NCBI RefSeq assembly: GCF_000176235.1
Contig: NZ_ACZV01000005.1
Span: 744,001-808,000, forward strand
Reading direction: 5' to 3'
DNA length: 64,000 nt
Source of the DNA: Vibrio orientalis CIP 102891 = ATCC 33934
GTDB lineage: Bacteria; Pseudomonadota; Gammaproteobacteria; Enterobacterales; Vibrionaceae
Part shown: piece after piece, positions 16,822 to 25,494 of the stretch
How the letters are laid out: each line of letters begins with the position of its first letter
How positions within the stretch are numbered: the first letter of the stretch is position 1
Made by a program: the position numbers and the translations under genes
The notes under the pieces: model-generated
Database searches by the model: none
What the model was told of the DNA's origin: nothing
The model's input: only the letters and a program-made list of their open reading frames with translations

Positions 16822-17187
16822 ATGTTTGAACATCAGAAGAAATATGAAGCATTTATTCGTGAGCAAGGCGTAGGGCAAAATGATAAAGTGGCTGACTCTT
16901 GTAAGTCTTATGTTTCCTACTTAAATGGTGTGGAGAAGCATGCAAATATTAGAATTAACTCAAAAACTCTAGCAAGTGAAAACGATATTTCAGCTATAGT
17001 CGCGAAGCTTCATGAATCGCATGAAATATCTGATAGAACAATCGCCAACTACGTGTCTGCTATGAGGCTGTATGTGAATATGGTGAATCAATCAGCCCCG
17101 CATGCTAACAATCAATTTAAGAGGGATTCTCAACGCTTGGCATTTTTGCTTCTACTTCAATTTAGTGTTTATGGCACAATGCTTTAG
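16822..17187 (+). CDS. Hypothetical protein ending inside attC
   Basis: The first 95 or so residues are a helical domain (KYEAFIREQGVGQNDKVADS, later DRTIANYVSAMRLYVNMVNQ) like N-terminal regions of larger cassette proteins. The frame then runs through the attC at 17103 and stops at 17187, so the last 27 residues are attC-encoded. The gene may have lost its 3' part; I cannot name the family. Confidence 0.5.
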   Translation: MFEHQKKYEAFIREQGVGQNDKVADSCKSYVSYLNGVEKHANIRINSKTLASENDISAIVAKLHESHEISDRTIANYVSAMRLYVNMVNQSAPHANNQFKRDSQRLAFLLLLQFSVYGTML

Positions 17188-17230
17188 GTTTGGGTGGTAG
17201 CGTTGTTCACCCCTTAATTGGGCGTTATGT
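17103..17230 (+). repeat. attC site, family A variant
   Basis: 128 bp; starts AACAATCAAT. GCATGCTAAC pairs over 10 bases with the cassette start GTTAGCATGC, so the cassette boundary is genuine even though a frame reads through. Confidence 0.92.
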
Positions 17231-17245
17231 GTTTTTAGGAAAAAA

Positions 17246-17671
17246 ATGGAAATTTTCGAAATTCAACTAGGAAACTCAATCGGTCCAGTCAAGCTCGGTA
17301 TGACAGAAACTGAAGTGAGCAATGTTATCGGAGCCCCTGATTGCATCTATGGTCATCGCCATCATTTTTTAGACGGTCTCATGGTAGATTTTGATAATGA
17401 AGGAAGAGTTGAGTTCATTGAAGCCGCTGCGTCTGAGTTGTTTTCAACGACATTGCTTGGCTTAGACGTACATAGGACATTAGCAACTAATGTGCTCGAA
17501 CGAATTCAGCTAGAAGGTAACTATGATCATTCTGATCCAGAGTTAGGCTATAGCTACGTATTTAAAGAGCTTCAGTTATCTTTCTGGCGTCCAACTCTTC
17601 CTGACTTAGAAGAAGGTGAAGGGTTGTACTTTCAATCGGTGGCAATTGCTTCCGAGGGTTACTTTGAGTAA
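17246..17671 (+). CDS. Hypothetical protein with LGMTxxEV motif
   Basis: A 141-residue acidic soluble protein. GPVKLGMTETEVSNVIGAPD (about 13-32) is the LGM-x-xxEV-x-xxxGxP motif seen in SmpA/OmlA-like and related small proteins, including some immunity-type proteins. Without a signal peptide it should be cytoplasmic. Function unknown. Confidence 0.65.
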   Translation: MEIFEIQLGNSIGPVKLGMTETEVSNVIGAPDCIYGHRHHFLDGLMVDFDNEGRVEFIEAAASELFSTTLLGLDVHRTLATNVLERIQLEGNYDHSDPELGYSYVFKELQLSFWRPTLPDLEEGEGLYFQSVAIASEGYFE

Positions 17672-17673
17672 AC

Positions 17674-17798
17674 ACATAACAATAAATTTAAGCAGATTCG
17701 CAACGCTTGGCACTTTTGGTTTGAATTAGCTTAAGTGTTTACGGCACAATGTTTTAGGTAGGTGGTAGCGTTGCTCACTACTTAATTTGGCGTTATGC
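17674..17798 (+). repeat. attC site, family C
   Basis: 125 bp; nearly the same sequence as the sites at 21940 and 30006. Confidence 0.93.
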
Positions 17799-17848
17799 AG
17801 CTACTTGAAATTCCCGAAAAATAATAGATGTATTGAAAGAGAAGTAAC

Positions 17849-18316
17849 ATGTACAAGAAACTATTTATCCTTAGTCTACCCGTTCTATTGGCAGCATGTG
17901 CTGCGCCAAAATATACAGCGGAAGCAATCTCGCAAGAGAACCAGAGTAAAGAAATCACTATCGTGAAAGATGACGCGACACGAGAAATTTTCTTAGATTC
18001 AATGCAAGAGTGGTGTTTGGATACTGCTCATAAATGTACTGTTGTAAGTGATGGAACTTCCCCGAAAAGCTCGGAACTTACACTTACTTACGTATCACGT
18101 TGGAGCTGGGACTTCAGAACGTTTATCGCAGATGCCAAAGTTAAAGCGTATAGAAATAGCGAGAAAGTTGGTGAAGTTGAGTTCAAGGCACCAAATAGTG
18201 CAAATTCAGATAAGTGGGGAGACGACAGCAAACGAATCATCGCAATGATGGATTTGTTGTTTGGGAAGCAGACTGTAAGTGAGGCTCAGTCCAAAATAAA
18301 GTCAGGTGAAATGTAG
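17849..18316 (+). CDS. Sbal_3080-type lipoprotein
   Basis: A 155-residue lipoprotein: MYKKLFILSLPVLLAACAAP places the lipidated cysteine at residue 17. The mature domain (EWCLDTAHKCTVVSD, LTLTYVSRWSWDFRTFIADA, then KVKAYRNSEKVGEVEFKA) matches small Sbal_3080-like lipoproteins of marine gammaproteobacteria. It probably sits in the outer membrane facing the periplasm. Role unknown. Confidence 0.75.
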   Translation: MYKKLFILSLPVLLAACAAPKYTAEAISQENQSKEITIVKDDATREIFLDSMQEWCLDTAHKCTVVSDGTSPKSSELTLTYVSRWSWDFRTFIADAKVKAYRNSEKVGEVEFKAPNSANSDKWGDDSKRIIAMMDLLFGKQTVSEAQSKIKSGEM

Positions 18317-18318
18317 CG

Positions 18319-18443
18319 GCATAACAATAAATTCAAGTAGATTCGCAACGCTTGGCACTTTCAGTTTGAATCGGTTTCAGTGTTTACGGCACAATGGTTT
18401 AGGTAGTTGGTAGCGTTGCTCACTACTTAATTTGGCGTTATGT
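18319..18443 (+). repeat. attC site, family C
   Basis: 125 bp; closes the lipoprotein cassette. Confidence 0.93.
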
Positions 18444-18452
18444 TTTGCAAAT

Positions 18453-18474
18453 CGCCAGATCCGAAGATCTGGCG
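18453..18474 (-). terminator. Hairpin, likely terminator of the reversed gene
   Basis: CGCCAGATC and GATCTGGCG form a perfect 9-bp stem around a CGAA/TTCG tetraloop, just beyond the 3' end of the reversed gene at 18503. The T-tract on the - strand is weak (GATTTGC). Confidence 0.6.
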
Positions 18475-18502
18475 GCTGATTTGGTAGGCGTCCGTGTGGA
18501 AG

Positions 18503-18925
18503 TTAGAAGCTACGCTGCATATTTACGCGGTTTGCCACTTCCAAATATTCAAAGATATGCGTTGGAATATTTTGCAAAAATGCGGTTAGATCGACTTCCA
18601 TTGCCTCGGTAAAGCCTGCGCGGCATGGGAATGGGTCGGTGTTACCCACAATAAGCAGCTTCGGCGTTTTTCCTTCCCAAATCAGTTTTGCTTCGTATTC
18701 GGGATTATTGACTTCAACAACACATGTGTTTACTTCTGAACGGAAAATTCCATCTTTGATGGTATAGCCATTGTAAAATGTGATTGGTGTTTTTGAAGAC
18801 GTTGGGAAAGTGACTGGTGCATTTGGCACCGAACTGCCTTCTCCAGGAAAAGTAATGGCTGTGTTTGCAGAGGCAACAGATGATGCAATAAATGTCATTA
18901 GGCCAAGCAATTTTATCGTTTTCAT
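18503..18925 (-). CDS. Exported hypothetical protein, possibly iron-regulated
   Basis: A 140-residue protein with a signal peptide (MKTIKLLGLMTFIASSVASA). The mature part is strand-rich with two cysteines (VNTCVVEVN and PFPCRAGF) that may pair. It runs against the array. A candidate Fur box lies 63-81 bases upstream, suggesting expression in iron-poor conditions (inference). Its cassette also contains the 3' part of a gene-less repeat body, so the unit is a fusion. Confidence 0.7.
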   Translation of the reverse strand: MKTIKLLGLMTFIASSVASANTAITFPGEGSSVPNAPVTFPTSSKTPITFYNGYTIKDGIFRSEVNTCVVEVNNPEYEAKLIWEGKTPKLLIVGNTDPFPCRAGFTEAMEVDLTAFLQNIPTHIFEYLEVANRVNMQRSF

Positions 18926-18987
18926 GATACTTCCTATTATTTTTATTTGGGAACATTCCCAGTTCGAAATGTACAGTACGCGCAGGT

Positions 18988-19006
18988 GATAATGAATATC
19001 AATTGC
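18988..19006 (-). promoter_or_regulatory. Candidate Fur box
   Basis: GATAATGAATATCAATTGC matches 14 of 19 positions of the classical GATAATGATAATCATTATC box, and the surrounding AATG...CATT ends are symmetrical. It lies upstream of the reversed exported-protein gene. Confidence 0.5.
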
Positions 19007-19076
19007 ATTTATTTTGGCGGAGTGTCACATATTATTTTTATATAAGCTTCTGTTTATTGATTACCCTAAGTTTGTC

Positions 19077-19367
19077 GTAGCGGTTGGTTTTAAATGTTAC
19101 TGGCTCTAAGTCGCTTTGAATGTATTTGCCAATTGGCACCTCGGCTTAGCAGTTGCCTCGGCAATTTGACATTGTTCTGCGCTGTGGTTGGAAAGAGAGG
19201 GTGCTTGTTGAACGTTGGTCGGGTTGCCTCATTGGGCAGGGAAGTGGACTTACGCGTTTTATGTTTGGTGCATCTGGCGGCCCAGTGAGTTTTGGCGTGT
19301 GACTGACTTCTTGAAATACGGTCAAAAGTGCAGTTCTTTGCCAAATAAATCAGTCGTTTGTGGTAAA
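19077..19367. repeat. Gene-less repeated cassette body, copy 3 (3' part only)
   Basis: From about 19085 this matches the second part of the repeated body (CTGGCTCTAAGTCGC, CAGTTGCCTCGGCAATT, GGGTTGCCTCATTGGGCAGG). The first part is missing and is replaced by the reversed exported-protein gene. Confidence 0.8.
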
Positions 19368-19496
19368 ACATAACAAGCAATTTAAGAGGGATTCACAACG
19401 CTTGGCATTTTTGCTTCTACTTCAAATTTAGTGTTTATGGCACAATGCTTTAGGTTTGGGTGGAGGCGTTGTTCACCCCTTAATTGGGCGTTAGGC
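19368..19496 (+). repeat. attC site, family A
   Basis: 129 bp; the only family A site closing a gene-less repeat body. Confidence 0.93.
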
Positions 19497-19515
19497 TTCC
19501 TAGGAGGGGCACTAG

Positions 19516-20196
19516 ATGATAAGACAGGCGATTTGGGCATTTCTACGTCTTGTAGTTGTTTTATTTCTATACCTGCCCGTAGCGTATGCGTTTTTGATCA
19601 TTATTCAAACATCTCGTCCTCGATTCCTCGAAATGAACTGGGATGCCTACATTTGGTTTACGGTCTTGCTATTGGTCGTAGGCTATTGCTTGCTTCGTTT
19701 TTCACGTACAAAAGAATTTGGGAAGCTGTTTCTAATTAGTGTACTCGGGGTCTCTGTGCTAATGATGTATGAAGGTCAGTCTTATACGTTCAGCACCCAG
19801 GACATATCAGCGAATGCCTTGTACGTGGCTTTTCTGTTCTTGATTCCTGCTATTCACTTTATATTGCCTTCAGTATGGACGAGACCGTTTTTGTTTTTGC
19901 TTCCTGTTAGTGCTTTGAGTTGGTTTTTACGAATGTCGATATATCAGCCAGTTTGTTTTTCTTATGAGATATACGTAAGTAAGTCAACGTTGAGCCCAGA
20001 GCAATACGATAAGGTTTTTGAATTAGTGCTACAAAGCTTCCCAACCACGTTTATCGGTGGGTCAATGGCATTTGGGCTATTAATCCCATATTGGTTCGCA
20101 TTGTATGGTCCTAACCCTGCTTCAACGTACAGAAGCCTAACAATAAATTTAAGAGTGATTCACAACGCTTGGCGCTTTCACTTCAAGCAAGTTTAG
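19516..20196 (+). CDS. Multi-pass membrane protein
   Basis: A membrane protein with about six predicted segments (for example AFLRLVVVLFLYLPVAYAFL, 8-27, and LFLISVLGVSVLMMY). AGGAGG precedes the ATG. The frame enters the attC at 20135, so roughly the last 20 residues (TINLRVIHNAWRFHFKQV end) are attC-encoded. Either this tail is tolerated or the original C-terminus is lost. Family not recognised. Confidence 0.65.
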   Translation: MIRQAIWAFLRLVVVLFLYLPVAYAFLIIIQTSRPRFLEMNWDAYIWFTVLLLVVGYCLLRFSRTKEFGKLFLISVLGVSVLMMYEGQSYTFSTQDISANALYVAFLFLIPAIHFILPSVWTRPFLFLLPVSALSWFLRMSIYQPVCFSYEIYVSKSTLSPEQYDKVFELVLQSFPTTFIGGSMAFGLLIPYWFALYGPNPASTYRSLTINLRVIHNAWRFHFKQV

Positions 20197-20260
20197 TGTT
20201 TATGGCACAATGCTTTAGGTAAGGTGTCCGCGTTGTTCACACCTTAATTTGGCGTTAGTA
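20135..20260 (+). repeat. attC site, family B
   Basis: 126 bp; overlapped by the 3' end of the membrane protein frame. Confidence 0.93.
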
Positions 20261-20321
20261 TTTCCTGTGATGTATTTAGCACTTTTGGTCTAGACTTTAT
20301 GTGAACCAAAAGGAGGTAGTT

Positions 20322-20600
20322 ATGCCTAAATATGTCATAGAAAGAGAGGTGGAAGGCGCTGGAGGCCTATCAGCGGAAGAACTTCAAGGTATCTCACAGA
20401 AATCGTGTAGTGTCCTAGAGGCTTTAGGTCCAAAAATTCAGTGGCTGGAGACATTTGTTACTCCAAACAAGATTTACTGTGTTTTTATCTCTGAAGATGA
20501 GTCACTGATTCGTAAGCATGCAGAAATGGGAGAGTTCCCAGTTAGTCAAGTAAACGAAATAAAGTCAGTGATTGACCCTACGTCAGCAGAGGTTGCGTAG
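20322..20600 (+). CDS. DUF4242 protein (SCO4226-like)
   Basis: A 92-residue ferredoxin-like-fold protein. MPKYVIEREVEGAGGLSAEE starts the domain, and KSCSVLEALGPKIQWLETFV and KIYCVFISEDE complete the DUF4242 pattern. A Streptomyces relative, SCO4226, binds nickel. AGGAGG before the ATG at 20322 decides the start over the in-frame GTG at 20301. Confidence 0.88.
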   Translation: MPKYVIEREVEGAGGLSAEELQGISQKSCSVLEALGPKIQWLETFVTPNKIYCVFISEDESLIRKHAEMGEFPVSQVNEIKSVIDPTSAEVA

Positions 20601-20630
20601 CTGCAACTATATTGACTACTTCAGGTACAA

Positions 20631-20756
20631 TACTAACAATCTGTTTAAGAGTGATTCGCAACGCTTGGCATTTTTGCTATGCGTTGCGTTTTGTGTTTAA
20701 GGTTGTATGCAGGAGCTTCGGTATTGCGTTGCTCACACCTTAACAGGGCGTTATGC
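20631..20756 (+). repeat. attC site, family D
   Basis: 126 bp; closes the DUF4242 cassette. Confidence 0.92.
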
Positions 20757-20834
20757 AGCTAGTTTTACAATGTCACACTTTGGTTTTATATTGAGCTATC
20801 TAATGGACTGAATATATGACTAAATGAGGTAATT

Positions 20835-21413
20835 ATGTTTGACTTTGTAAGCGGGGTGGCCACAGGAGTAGCAGGTAACTTTGCTACTAAGCTTATTGAA
20901 GCATTCTGGGGTAGCAATAAGTTGTATTCTGAAACACCAGAACCTAACAATGATGAGAATCAACCCGATGGTTCAGCGCATAGTGGTGTCCAGTCCCCTA
21001 AACTTTTTGAGACGTTTCATATCAAGAATGGCTTTAAGGACATATTGCTCTATGTTGAAAAGCCAGTAGTACACGCTATCGTTGAAGACTCTCCAACTAC
21101 TCACTACCACCTAATTACACTGGTTATTGAGTGCCAAAAAACTGGAGAGTGGTTTGTTTCCCAAAAAGGGGAAATGGCATTTGAAGGTGGCGGTGGCGGT
21201 ATCAGAGTGGCACAAAATGTCATTGAACTGTGTGCTGAAAGAAGAGTAAAAGTTACGCCTTGGGTTCTGGATGTTGAAAAAGCAGAATTATTATCTTCAG
21301 GTCGCTTACTTTGGCATGACGTTAAGCAAGAGTTGATTCCACTATTGACGTATGCCAAAAGTGAATATTTTATTAATCGCATAGCTAAACGATATAGAGA
21401 GCTAACTGCATAA
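20835..21413 (+). CDS. Hypothetical cassette protein
   Basis: A 192-residue protein. The N-terminal MFDFVSGVATGVAGNFATKL is glycine-rich and amphipathic and may touch the membrane; a low-complexity linker (about 36-54) follows, then a strand-rich domain with GEMAFEGGGGGIRVAQ. GAGGTAATT precedes the ATG. Family unknown. Confidence 0.6.
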   Translation: MFDFVSGVATGVAGNFATKLIEAFWGSNKLYSETPEPNNDENQPDGSAHSGVQSPKLFETFHIKNGFKDILLYVEKPVVHAIVEDSPTTHYHLITLVIECQKTGEWFVSQKGEMAFEGGGGGIRVAQNVIELCAERRVKVTPWVLDVEKAELLSSGRLLWHDVKQELIPLLTYAKSEYFINRIAKRYRELTA

Positions 21414-21504
21414 CAATGCATTTAAGAGTGATTCGCAACGCTTGGCAGTTTCGCTTCGCTCAAGTATAGCCAAGCGCTGCTCACACCTTAATGCGGCGTT
21501 AGGT
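21408..21504 (+). repeat. attC site, family G (short)
   Basis: 97 bp, about 30 bases shorter than the others, with a simple central stem (GCTTGGC...GCCAAGC). Also found at 41850 and 45630. Confidence 0.92.
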
Positions 21505-21519
21505 TTCGGAAAGGGATAT

Positions 21520-21945
21520 ATGGAAATCAAAGACTACAGTGATGACTTTTTGGAAGCAGTAAGCGAGCTGTATTTGAGCGCTAGGGTTTCTACGTTTACT
21601 TGGCTTGACACCAGTGACTATCAACTTTCAGACTTTAGCCGAGACACTGAAGGTGAACGTGTTTTAGTGGCTGTTGCTGGTGGTGAGGTATTAGGGTTTA
21701 TTTCAATCTGGGAACCAGAGAATTTTATACATCACTTATATATTTCTAATAACCACCAAGGGAAAAACATAGGTACTCAGTTGTTAGAAAAGGCTAAGTC
21801 TTCATATAGCAGTTTGAGCCTAAAGTGTATGGCGGAAAACGAAAGAGCGATTGGTTTCTATGAATCCAATAGTTTCATGAAGGTGCAAAAGGGCGCTGAC
21901 AGCTTGGGCGACTACTATCTCATGGAGTTCAGCGCAAAAACCTAA
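21520..21945 (+). CDS. GNAT family N-acetyltransferase, copy 1
   Basis: A 141-residue GNAT protein with the CoA-binding stretch HHLYISNNHQGKNIGTQLLE (about 75-94) and the C-terminal NERAIGFYESNSFMK typical of the fold. The whole 560-bp cassette, including its attC, recurs at 29565-30124. The two proteins differ by Gly/Asp at about residue 57 and Gly/Ser near 127. The substrate is unknown. Confidence 0.88.
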   Translation: MEIKDYSDDFLEAVSELYLSARVSTFTWLDTSDYQLSDFSRDTEGERVLVAVAGGEVLGFISIWEPENFIHHLYISNNHQGKNIGTQLLEKAKSSYSSLSLKCMAENERAIGFYESNSFMKVQKGADSLGDYYLMEFSAKT

Positions 21946-22064
21946 CAATAAATTTAAGCAGATTCGCAACGCTTGGCACTTTTGGTTTGAATTAGCTTAA
22001 GTGTTTACGGCACAATGTTTTAGGTAGGTGGTAGCGTTGCTCACTACTTAATTTGGCGTTATGA
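21940..22064 (+). repeat. attC site, family C
   Basis: 125 bp; closes GNAT copy 1, matching 30006-30130. Confidence 0.93.
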
Positions 22065-22076
22065 CGCAGGGCAAAA

Positions 22077-22613
22077 ATGGACAGAATCGTAGAATTAATA
22101 AAGCGGGATCCAGTAAGGACTGAGGCACTAAATAATGTGTCTCAGCTGAATTTACCTCAGTGTTATATAGCAGCGGGTTTCGTCCGAAATCTAGTTTGGG
22201 ACTCGTTGCATGAGTTTAAATCTACTACTCCTTTGAATGACGTTGATGTCATCTACTACGACCCGAACGAATCTAGTTCTGATACTTACTTGGATTATGA
22301 AGCACACTTGAAAGGCTGTATGCCAGAGCTCAACTGGCAAGTTCGAAATCAAGCTCAAATGCATCAACGTAATGGTGACGAACCTTATCAAAGTTCAGTG
22401 GATGCTATGAGCTATTGGCCTGAAAAAGAAACAGCCGTTGGCGTTCGTCAAACAGCCATGAATCAATATGAAGTTGTCTCAGCGTTTGGGTTTGAATCGT
22501 TATTTGGCTACTGCGTCACGCATAACCCTAAAAGGTCACGAGCAACATTTGAAAATCGTGTAAATTCGAAAGGGTGGTTAGTTAGATGGCCATCTTTGAG
22601 AATTGCGCCATAA
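22077..22613 (+). CDS. Nucleotidyltransferase family protein (COG3575-like)
   Basis: A 178-residue protein with the family's AAGFVRNLVWD (about 32-42) and LNDVDVIYYD (about 54-63), the latter carrying the D-x-D metal site of nucleotidyltransferase folds. WPEKETAVGVR and the TRAFGFESLFG-like segment (SAFGFESLFGYCV) follow. Members are annotated as nucleotidyltransferases, but their targets are undefined. The stop is the TAA of the next attC. Confidence 0.82.
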   Translation: MDRIVELIKRDPVRTEALNNVSQLNLPQCYIAAGFVRNLVWDSLHEFKSTTPLNDVDVIYYDPNESSSDTYLDYEAHLKGCMPELNWQVRNQAQMHQRNGDEPYQSSVDAMSYWPEKETAVGVRQTAMNQYEVVSAFGFESLFGYCVTHNPKRSRATFENRVNSKGWLVRWPSLRIAP

Positions 22614-22732
22614 CAATAAATTTAAGCAGATTCGCAACGTTTGGCACTTTTGGTTTGAATCAGCTTTAGTGTTTACGGCACAATGTTTTAGGTAGGTGGT
22701 AGCGTTACTCACTACTTAATTTGGCGTTATAC
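22608..22732 (+). repeat. attC site, family C
   Basis: 125 bp; closes the nucleotidyltransferase cassette. Confidence 0.93.
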
Positions 22733-22747
22733 ATTTTCGAGGAAGTT

Positions 22748-23188
22748 ATGGATTTAGAGAATATTGCTTCGATAGCAACAGCAATTGGCGTTGGTGTTGC
22801 AACTTGGCAGATATGGGAGAGTCGAAAGCTTGCTCAAGCTACGTTTGAAGACTCTTTTAACCAACAATATAGAGATTTGATTTATGCAATCCCAGTTGAT
22901 GTGCTTCTCGGGAAAGACTTACCTGAGCTTGAAAAGTTAAAGGCGCGTGAAATTGTATTTAACTATCTCGATTTATGTAACGAACAAATTGCTCATAGGA
23001 ACACTAAGCGCATAAGCGAACGCCTTTGGAAGAACTGGGCGAGTGGAATTGAAGAAAATATTAATAGAGCTTTGTTTTCTGAGGTTTGGTCTGAAGTTAA
23101 GGAATCTGCCCCTGGTACATTTAGTTTTTTGGAGAAACTAGAGAAAGAAGGCTTCAAGTCAGACCCTAAGGTTTGGACAAATGTATAA
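22748..23188 (+). CDS. Small membrane-anchored hypothetical protein
   Basis: A 146-residue protein. Its N-terminus (IASIATAIGVGVATWQIWES, about 5-24) is a short membrane anchor, followed by a helical domain with FNQQYRDLIYAIPVDVLLG. The layout is that of single-anchor proteins common in mobile regions. GAGGAAG precedes the ATG at 22748. Function unknown. Confidence 0.6.
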   Translation: MDLENIASIATAIGVGVATWQIWESRKLAQATFEDSFNQQYRDLIYAIPVDVLLGKDLPELEKLKAREIVFNYLDLCNEQIAHRNTKRISERLWKNWASGIEENINRALFSEVWSEVKESAPGTFSFLEKLEKEGFKSDPKVWTNV

Positions 23189-23311
23189 CAAGCAATTTAA
23201 GAGGGATTCACAACGCTCGGCATTTTTGCTTCTACTTCAAATTTAGTGTCTATGGCACAATGCTTTAGGTTTGGGTGGAAGCGTTGTTCACCCCTTAATT
23301 GGGCGTTATGT
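23183..23311 (+). repeat. attC site, family A
   Basis: 129 bp; supplies the stop codon of the gene before it. Confidence 0.93.
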
Positions 23312-23363
23312 TGCTACTGAGGTTCTATGCTTAGAATAAGCTAAGATTGAAGGAAAGAGTCTC

Positions 23364-23573
23364 GTGAAAACTGTATTGGAATCAGAGCTAGTTTGCCCGA
23401 AATGTGGACATGAAAGCCGAGAGATCATGCCCACAGACTCATGTCTCTATTTCTATGAGTGCAAAGGGTGTGGTGAGCTGCTTAAGCCTAAGGTTGGCGA
23501 TTGTTGTGTATTTTGTTCTTATGGCAGTGTTCCATGTCCTCCAATCCAAGAACAGGGAAAGTGTTGTAATTAG
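23364..23573 (+). CDS. GDCCVxC domain protein
   Basis: A 69-residue Cys-rich protein. It has a zinc knuckle CPKCGHES, a second ECKGCGELLKPK, and the diagnostic GDCCVFCSYGSVPCPPIQ. Related proteins in some bacteria carry selenocysteine, and the family is annotated as GDCCVxC domain (seleno)protein. Here all positions are cysteine. The start is GTG. Function is not established. Confidence 0.85.
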   Translation: MKTVLESELVCPKCGHESREIMPTDSCLYFYECKGCGELLKPKVGDCCVFCSYGSVPCPPIQEQGKCCN

Positions 23574-23608
23574 TCCGTTGAGCCCTGTTTCTACACCGAA
23601 GAAAATCA

Positions 23609-23734
23609 ACATAACAATAAATTTAAGAGTGATTCACAACGCTTGGCGCTTTCACTTCAAGCTAGTTTAGTGTTTATGGCACAATGCTTTAGCTAAGAGG
23701 TTAGCGTTGTTCACACCTTAATTTGGCGTTATAA
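23609..23734 (+). repeat. attC site, family B
   Basis: 126 bp; closes the GDCCVxC cassette. Confidence 0.93.
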
Positions 23735-23746
23735 CGAGGAGGTAAC

Positions 23747-24322
23747 TTGGCAATATCTGACAGTAACCCTGATAGAAGAAACCTGGTAGTTCTATCAACA
23801 TCTATAGTGCTTTATTTTCTCGCTGGTGGTGAGCTTATCGATGATAATGTTCGATTACAGGTCATAAATGTCCATTTCAACAAACCTGAGGTACTTGTAT
23901 ATTTTGTGTGGGGCTTACTCGCATGGTTTACTTACCGCTATTGGATAAATTACAAAGGTTCATGGAAAGACGGCTATTACACTGAGATGGGCTCTGAAAT
24001 TTCATCAAAGATATGCTATCGGTATATGGTCAAAAAATTTAGTCTATCGGATAACTTTGAGAGATCATATTACCCAGACAGACATTGGCTATCTGTTTCG
24101 GGTGATGGCGTGGTTAAGTCAATTTCATTTCGTCATATATATAAGTTGGAAAGTGGGCAGCAAAAGTCAGAAACTAAGAGTATCGAGTCTCCTGCGGACA
24201 GATTTATGATTTTTATATGTACGGTAGTGATTTTCTTAAAGGAACCTAGTCTTTCCACTTACTTTATGCCGTATGTATTCGCTCTTGTTGCTATAACTTT
24301 AGGTATCAACTCATCGTTATAA
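23747..24322 (+). CDS. Membrane protein, unknown family
   Basis: A 191-residue protein with a TTG start after GAGGAGG. It has membrane segments near 15-32, 48-67 and at the C-terminus (FMIFICTVVIFL and a second hydrophobic stretch), around a soluble middle domain (about 70-150). The segment VHFNKPEVLVYFVWGLLAWF looks conserved. The stop is given by the attC. Confidence 0.6.
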   Translation: MAISDSNPDRRNLVVLSTSIVLYFLAGGELIDDNVRLQVINVHFNKPEVLVYFVWGLLAWFTYRYWINYKGSWKDGYYTEMGSEISSKICYRYMVKKFSLSDNFERSYYPDRHWLSVSGDGVVKSISFRHIYKLESGQQKSETKSIESPADRFMIFICTVVIFLKEPSLSTYFMPYVFALVAITLGINSSL

Positions 24323-24441
24323 CAATAAATTTAAGCAGATTCGCAACGCTTGGCATTTTTGGTTTGAATCAGCTTAAGTGTTTACGGCACAATGCTTTAG
24401 GTAAGTGGTAGCGTTGCTCACTACTTAATTTGGCGTTATGC
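24317..24441 (+). repeat. attC site, family C
   Basis: 125 bp; closes the membrane-protein cassette. Confidence 0.93.
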
Positions 24442-24455
24442 CTATAAGAGGAAAT

Positions 24456-24803
24456 ATGGATAGTAAATGGGAGTGTATTGGGTGCGGGCATAGCAATGAA
24501 CACTCATCATTGAAGTGTGAAAAGTGCGGGGCCTTAGGCAAAGAGCTTGCAAATAAGCAGATGGCAAATCACCTATTAGGGAATGACAAAATGAAATCGG
24601 AGTTTGAATACTGCTGTGATAAATGTGGTTCAGAGTCATATGAGGTTGGTGAGTTAAGAGCCAGTGGTGGATTTTGGAGCACATTTTTCAATTACAACAA
24701 ACACCGTTTTTATTTCTTATCATGCAGTAGCTGCGGTCACACCGAGTTTTACAAACGAGGTCTAGGTACAGGACAAAAAATACTTGATTTTCTGGGTGGT
24801 TAG
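24456..24803 (+). CDS. Double zinc-ribbon protein
   Basis: A 115-residue protein with two zinc modules. WECIGCGHSNEHSSLKCEKC (4-23) resembles a RanBP2-type finger, and YCCDKCGSES...FLSCSSCGHTEFYKR (about 52-103) is a classical zinc ribbon. AGAGGAAAT precedes the ATG at 24456. Likely nucleic-acid- or protein-binding; partner unknown. Confidence 0.75.
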   Translation: MDSKWECIGCGHSNEHSSLKCEKCGALGKELANKQMANHLLGNDKMKSEFEYCCDKCGSESYEVGELRASGGFWSTFFNYNKHRFYFLSCSSCGHTEFYKRGLGTGQKILDFLGG

Positions 24804-24808
24804 CATAG

Positions 24809-24934
24809 GCATAACAATAAATTTAAGAGTGATTCACAACGCTCGGCGCTTTCACTTCAAGCAAGTTTAGTGTTTATGGCACAATGGTTTAGGTAAGGTG
24901 GTAGCGTTGTTCACACCTTAATTTGGCGTTAGTG
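24809..24934 (+). repeat. attC site, family B
   Basis: 126 bp; closes the zinc-ribbon cassette. Confidence 0.93.
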
Positions 24935-24969
24935 CGCAAAGACAAAAATTACAATTAGCAGGATTTAAA

Positions 24970-25494
24970 ATGAGTGAAATTGCTCGTTTCATATCTGGTA
25001 AAGCTCCAGATAAATTTGGTCGCAATGTAGAGCAGTTGTTAGCTTACAACCACTTCTGGTTAGAGCATGATCATAAGTATATTCAAGTTCTTTTCCCGAT
25101 TGATGAGGGTACTAAGTTCAATCAACATGCTCCTTTGGTAACTCAAGCAGATCGAGAGGCTTTTGCTAACTCAGAAGAATTGCGCATTGCCCACTTAAAA
25201 GCACTCGACCTTTTACTCGAGTTTTGGGGATTGCAGCGAGATGGGTGTGAAATTTCTTCATTACTGGAACTAAGTCCTGCTAACCACGTCTGGCTTAAAA
25301 GTCATGACCACAACCAACTCCGCCTGATCCGAGCAATTCGTAGTTTGTATTTACTCGGTAATGAGCAGATAGCAGCTAACTTGTGTGACTTTCTAGTGGC
25401 TGCAGCTAGGGAAACCGGCATGGTTTCAGAAAAAACGGTCGAGTATTGGCGTAACGCGCTTAAGAGTAAGGGGATCGCTGAAAAAGCGCACTAA
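24970..25494 (+). CDS. OGFr-related conserved region protein
   Basis: A 174-residue protein whose LLAYNHFWLEHDHKYIQVLF (about 23-42) and PIDEGTKFNQHAPLV match the N-terminal conserved region of opioid growth factor receptors, which also occurs in stand-alone bacterial proteins. A helical C-terminal part follows. The bacterial function is unknown. AGGATTTAAA precedes the ATG. Confidence 0.85.
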   Translation: MSEIARFISGKAPDKFGRNVEQLLAYNHFWLEHDHKYIQVLFPIDEGTKFNQHAPLVTQADREAFANSEELRIAHLKALDLLLEFWGLQRDGCEISSLLELSPANHVWLKSHDHNQLRLIRAIRSLYLLGNEQIAANLCDFLVAAARETGMVSEKTVEYWRNALKSKGIAEKAH

